The notes under the pieces were generated by a model, which saw nothing but the letters and a program-made list of their open reading frames with translations, did not search any database and was not told the origin of the DNA. Both the position numbers and the translations under genes were made by a program. Positions 60,640 to 64,000 of a DNA stretch of 64,000 nt are shown here, piece by piece. Positions within the stretch are counted from its first letter, which is position 1. Each line of letters opens with the position of its first letter. The stretch covers positions 29,134,164-29,198,163 of the forward strand of contig CM022679.1 of the NCBI GenBank assembly GCA_012295275.1. Direction: 5' to 3'. This DNA comes from Chrysomallon squamiferum. Taxonomy: Eukaryota > Mollusca > Gastropoda > Neomphalida > Peltospiridae.

Positions 60640-61080
60640 GTATCCAACATGAAATTAGCGCGACCTCGGAAACTTATCACGTGTTATCGCGAAACTCCGC
60701 GCTCATGTCGCACAAACCACTTCCCTCCAAACAGAACGTCATTGTCGGCTGCGGAATCGGGACTATCTGCGCGAGCAGTTTCCCGCCATATTACAAGAAC
60801 GCTTGCCGCCGTTATTCCTTTATTGTCGATTCTTTATCTTTGACGTCAAAGATAATTTCAATTTTCCGGCCGTTCGTTAACTCCGGTCAGGCTCGTACAG
60901 CGACAACTCGCAATTAAAGCTGCTGCATTCAGTCCAGCCGCGGTTTCGGTTAACGAAGATTTGTCTCAGTTTGATTGAGATTGTTATGGCAACATGTCTG
61001 ACGACCGACTTCTTTCTCTTCCGTCGTGTTTTCCTCCAAAGACGTCGCTGATCGGTTTTGGTTGTAAATGAAGTTCTGTA
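60640..61080. promoter_or_regulatory. CpG-rich unique island with 20-bp palindrome
   Basis: Non-repetitive, CpG-rich. Contains the perfect palindrome TATCTTTGACGTCAAAGATA at 60835-60854, with a central CRE (TGACGTCA) and flanking GATA cores. Open frames on the plus strand are not recognised. Candidate enhancer or promoter. Confidence 0.3.
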
Positions 61081-61475
61081 CTTTTCTGTATCTAATCTAG
61101 AGGGTGAAGAAGAAAGGCGACTGGAAAACAGGAGAATTTTACATGAATAAATAAATAAGACAAACCAGGGCTTGTACGGGCCTATCGGCTACAACAAATT
61201 CACTATCACGCCATTCCAGAGTGGGCACCAAATTTTTCATTAGTAGTCGAAGATTAAAAAGCAAATGAATGGAAGAAAATTTAATTATAATCAGTGTTTC
61301 ATGTTATTATTATTATTATTATGTATCAGTAATACCTACCCCAGTCTTTTAAGATTTATACAAGAATAAGGCGTTTCTGTTAAATCTTGGCTCTTAATAC
61401 ATCAAAAAGTGGCATCACATCTACAAATAAATAAATTCTTATAAAGGTTTAACAAAGACTGTGTGTGCTATGTGC
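61081..61475. other. Unique sequence, no supported gene
   Basis: Short ATT run at 61304-61322 only. Confidence 0.45.
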
Positions 61476-62630
<1,155 letters not shown>

Positions 62631-62632
62631 TG

Positions 62633-62659
62633 CCCCCCACCCCACCCCACCCCACCCCA
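62633..62659. repeat. (CCCCA)n tract, G-quadruplex-capable on minus strand
   Basis: Five C-runs of four or more separated by single A; the minus strand reads GGGGTGGGGTGGGGTGGGG and onward, the canonical four-run G4 pattern. Confidence 0.9.
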
Positions 62660-62707
62660 GTAACGGCCACATCAGTGCTCCATACAATCTTCTTTTTCTT
62701 TCTTTTC

Positions 62708-62708
<1 letters not shown>

Positions 62709-62792
<84 letters not shown>
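62709..62792. repeat. (ATT)n followed by poly-T
   Basis: About 16 ATT units then about 34 T. Confidence 0.95.
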
Positions 62793-62795
<3 letters not shown>

Positions 62796-63082
62796 TTTCT
62801 GCGCCAGTACGAAATGTGGCTCTGTTCTCATACGTGATCTGTTATTAACTGATATTCGCTGGTAGACCAACCTGGTATTCCTCGTATGATTATCATAGCT
62901 CAGTAACAAAAGTTCCTACATAATTATTATGAAGTCGTGTTTTGTTGACGAGTGGTGCTGTCAGCTTTCCTCGATATGTTAAGTCTGATGTTCTAGAACC
63001 GTCGATGAAAAAAAAATATGTATATATATATTTATTCATTCTCTCAGTAGAAGTATATGATTAGTCTCTATTTTTCTTTCTC

Positions 63083-63127
<45 letters not shown>

Positions 63128-64000
63128 CCCCACTGAAAATTGAGTTGGTTATGATGCAAGACATGCTAACAGTAATAATTCCATTAGTTTTAGGTTTTTT
63201 TTTTTTACGTTTCAAGAAAACATTCACCTTTAACATCAGCATTCAAGAACAGTCTAAACACTGGCTAGGAAACTAAAAACGTGTTTTTATCAAATCATGT
63301 ATTTTAAGCAGTAACGGATCCTTTGTGTCATGTAAGTCTCATGAAAGCTGATCGTGTAACAAACAACATGTCGGACGCGCGGAAAAAAACGGGGGTTTCC
63401 AAAGCAGTGTACACTGACTCCCCCCCAAAACGACGAGGCACTTCAGAAAGTCGAAACTCACCAGGTGTGTGTTTTTAGTGTCAGTTTTATTTTATGCCCG
63501 TGGAATAAAATAAATACTGTTAATGAGTAAGTCAAACCAATTATACTGGCATTCTGAAGTTCCTGAATCCCAAGGTTGGAATTCGACATTTGCGAACATA
63601 TTTCAGTAATAATAAAGACGGTGATTATGATGATGATGATGACTATGATGATTATAATAATAATAATAATGATGATGATGATGATGATGATAGTGACAAG
63701 ATAGTGACAGATTCAAATCGTACAGAATCTTTTTAACAAATATGACAACTGAAACAGCACCCCCCCCCTACTGATCACGTCTAGATCTACCCTGCTACAT
63801 GAAGTTCGTACAATGTTTAAACAATTTAAATGTGTGTATGATGAAAGCAGACATTTATTGCATTATGGGAGAGGCTTTAGGCCAATTTAATTATACTGGG
63901 TATTTCATATCAGTAATATTTATTCATGAAAACAGCTAGCATAATACACTAGACACTCCCCTGAACAATAAACAAAAATAAATCAAATGCGACACTAAAA
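62793..64000. other. Unique sequence with ATA and GAT arrays
   Basis: AAT 63084-63125 and GAT/ATA 63625-63691. The remainder is unique and no gene was recognised up to the window end. Confidence 0.5.

Overview
The window looks like AT-rich, intron-bearing nuclear DNA from an animal. The two recognisable genes belong to metazoan families: a SAM-domain protein of the SAMD11/SAMD7/polyhomeotic type and a BMP antagonist of the noggin family. The extreme density of microsatellites ((ATT)n, (TTTA)n, (GA)n, (GT)n, (TATG)n, (TAC)n) and the noggin-like protein architecture suggest a lophotrochozoan, possibly a mollusc. That assignment is inference; nothing in the window names the species. No bacterial, organellar or viral gene was seen.

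Layout. Positions 1-6780 (+) hold the last five coding exons of the SAM-domain gene; its 5' end lies outside the window. The five exons splice in frame (185+875+712+691+192 nt) to 884 codons and end in a C-terminal SAM domain split by a 2.5 kb intron. About 26 kb without a supported gene follows. It is a mosaic of microsatellites, short minisatellites, a degenerate telomere-like stretch (28.2-28.7 kb), and short CpG-rich islands that may be regulatory DNA or unrecognised first exons (10.5-11.4, 12.1-12.4, 18.1-18.6, 19.4-19.8, 21.4-21.8, 23.2-23.5, 25.9-26.2 kb). At 33071-33901 (-) there is an intact 276-residue noggin-like coding region in one exon. The two genes are convergent. An exact 108-bp inverted copy of the noggin start region lies at 36193-36300 (+), inside what is probably the noggin 5' intron. 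The remaining ~27 kb (37-64 kb) has no supported gene. It holds large simple repeats, an 81-bp minisatellite, two possible tRNA-derived SINE fragments (counting the one at 27 kb), and a few unique GC-richer blocks.

How it fits together. The SAM-domain protein is probably a nuclear, polycomb-type repressor component; the noggin-like protein is probably a secreted BMP ligand trap. Nothing in the sequence shows they work together. The most interesting items are the ~54-residue expansion inside the noggin cystine-knot domain, the exact inverted duplication of its first exon segment, the ten perfect TGACGTCA sites and three GCAGACGTCTG palindromes scattered through the window, and several long fold-back structures built from microsatellites. 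I found no convincing new multi-gene system.
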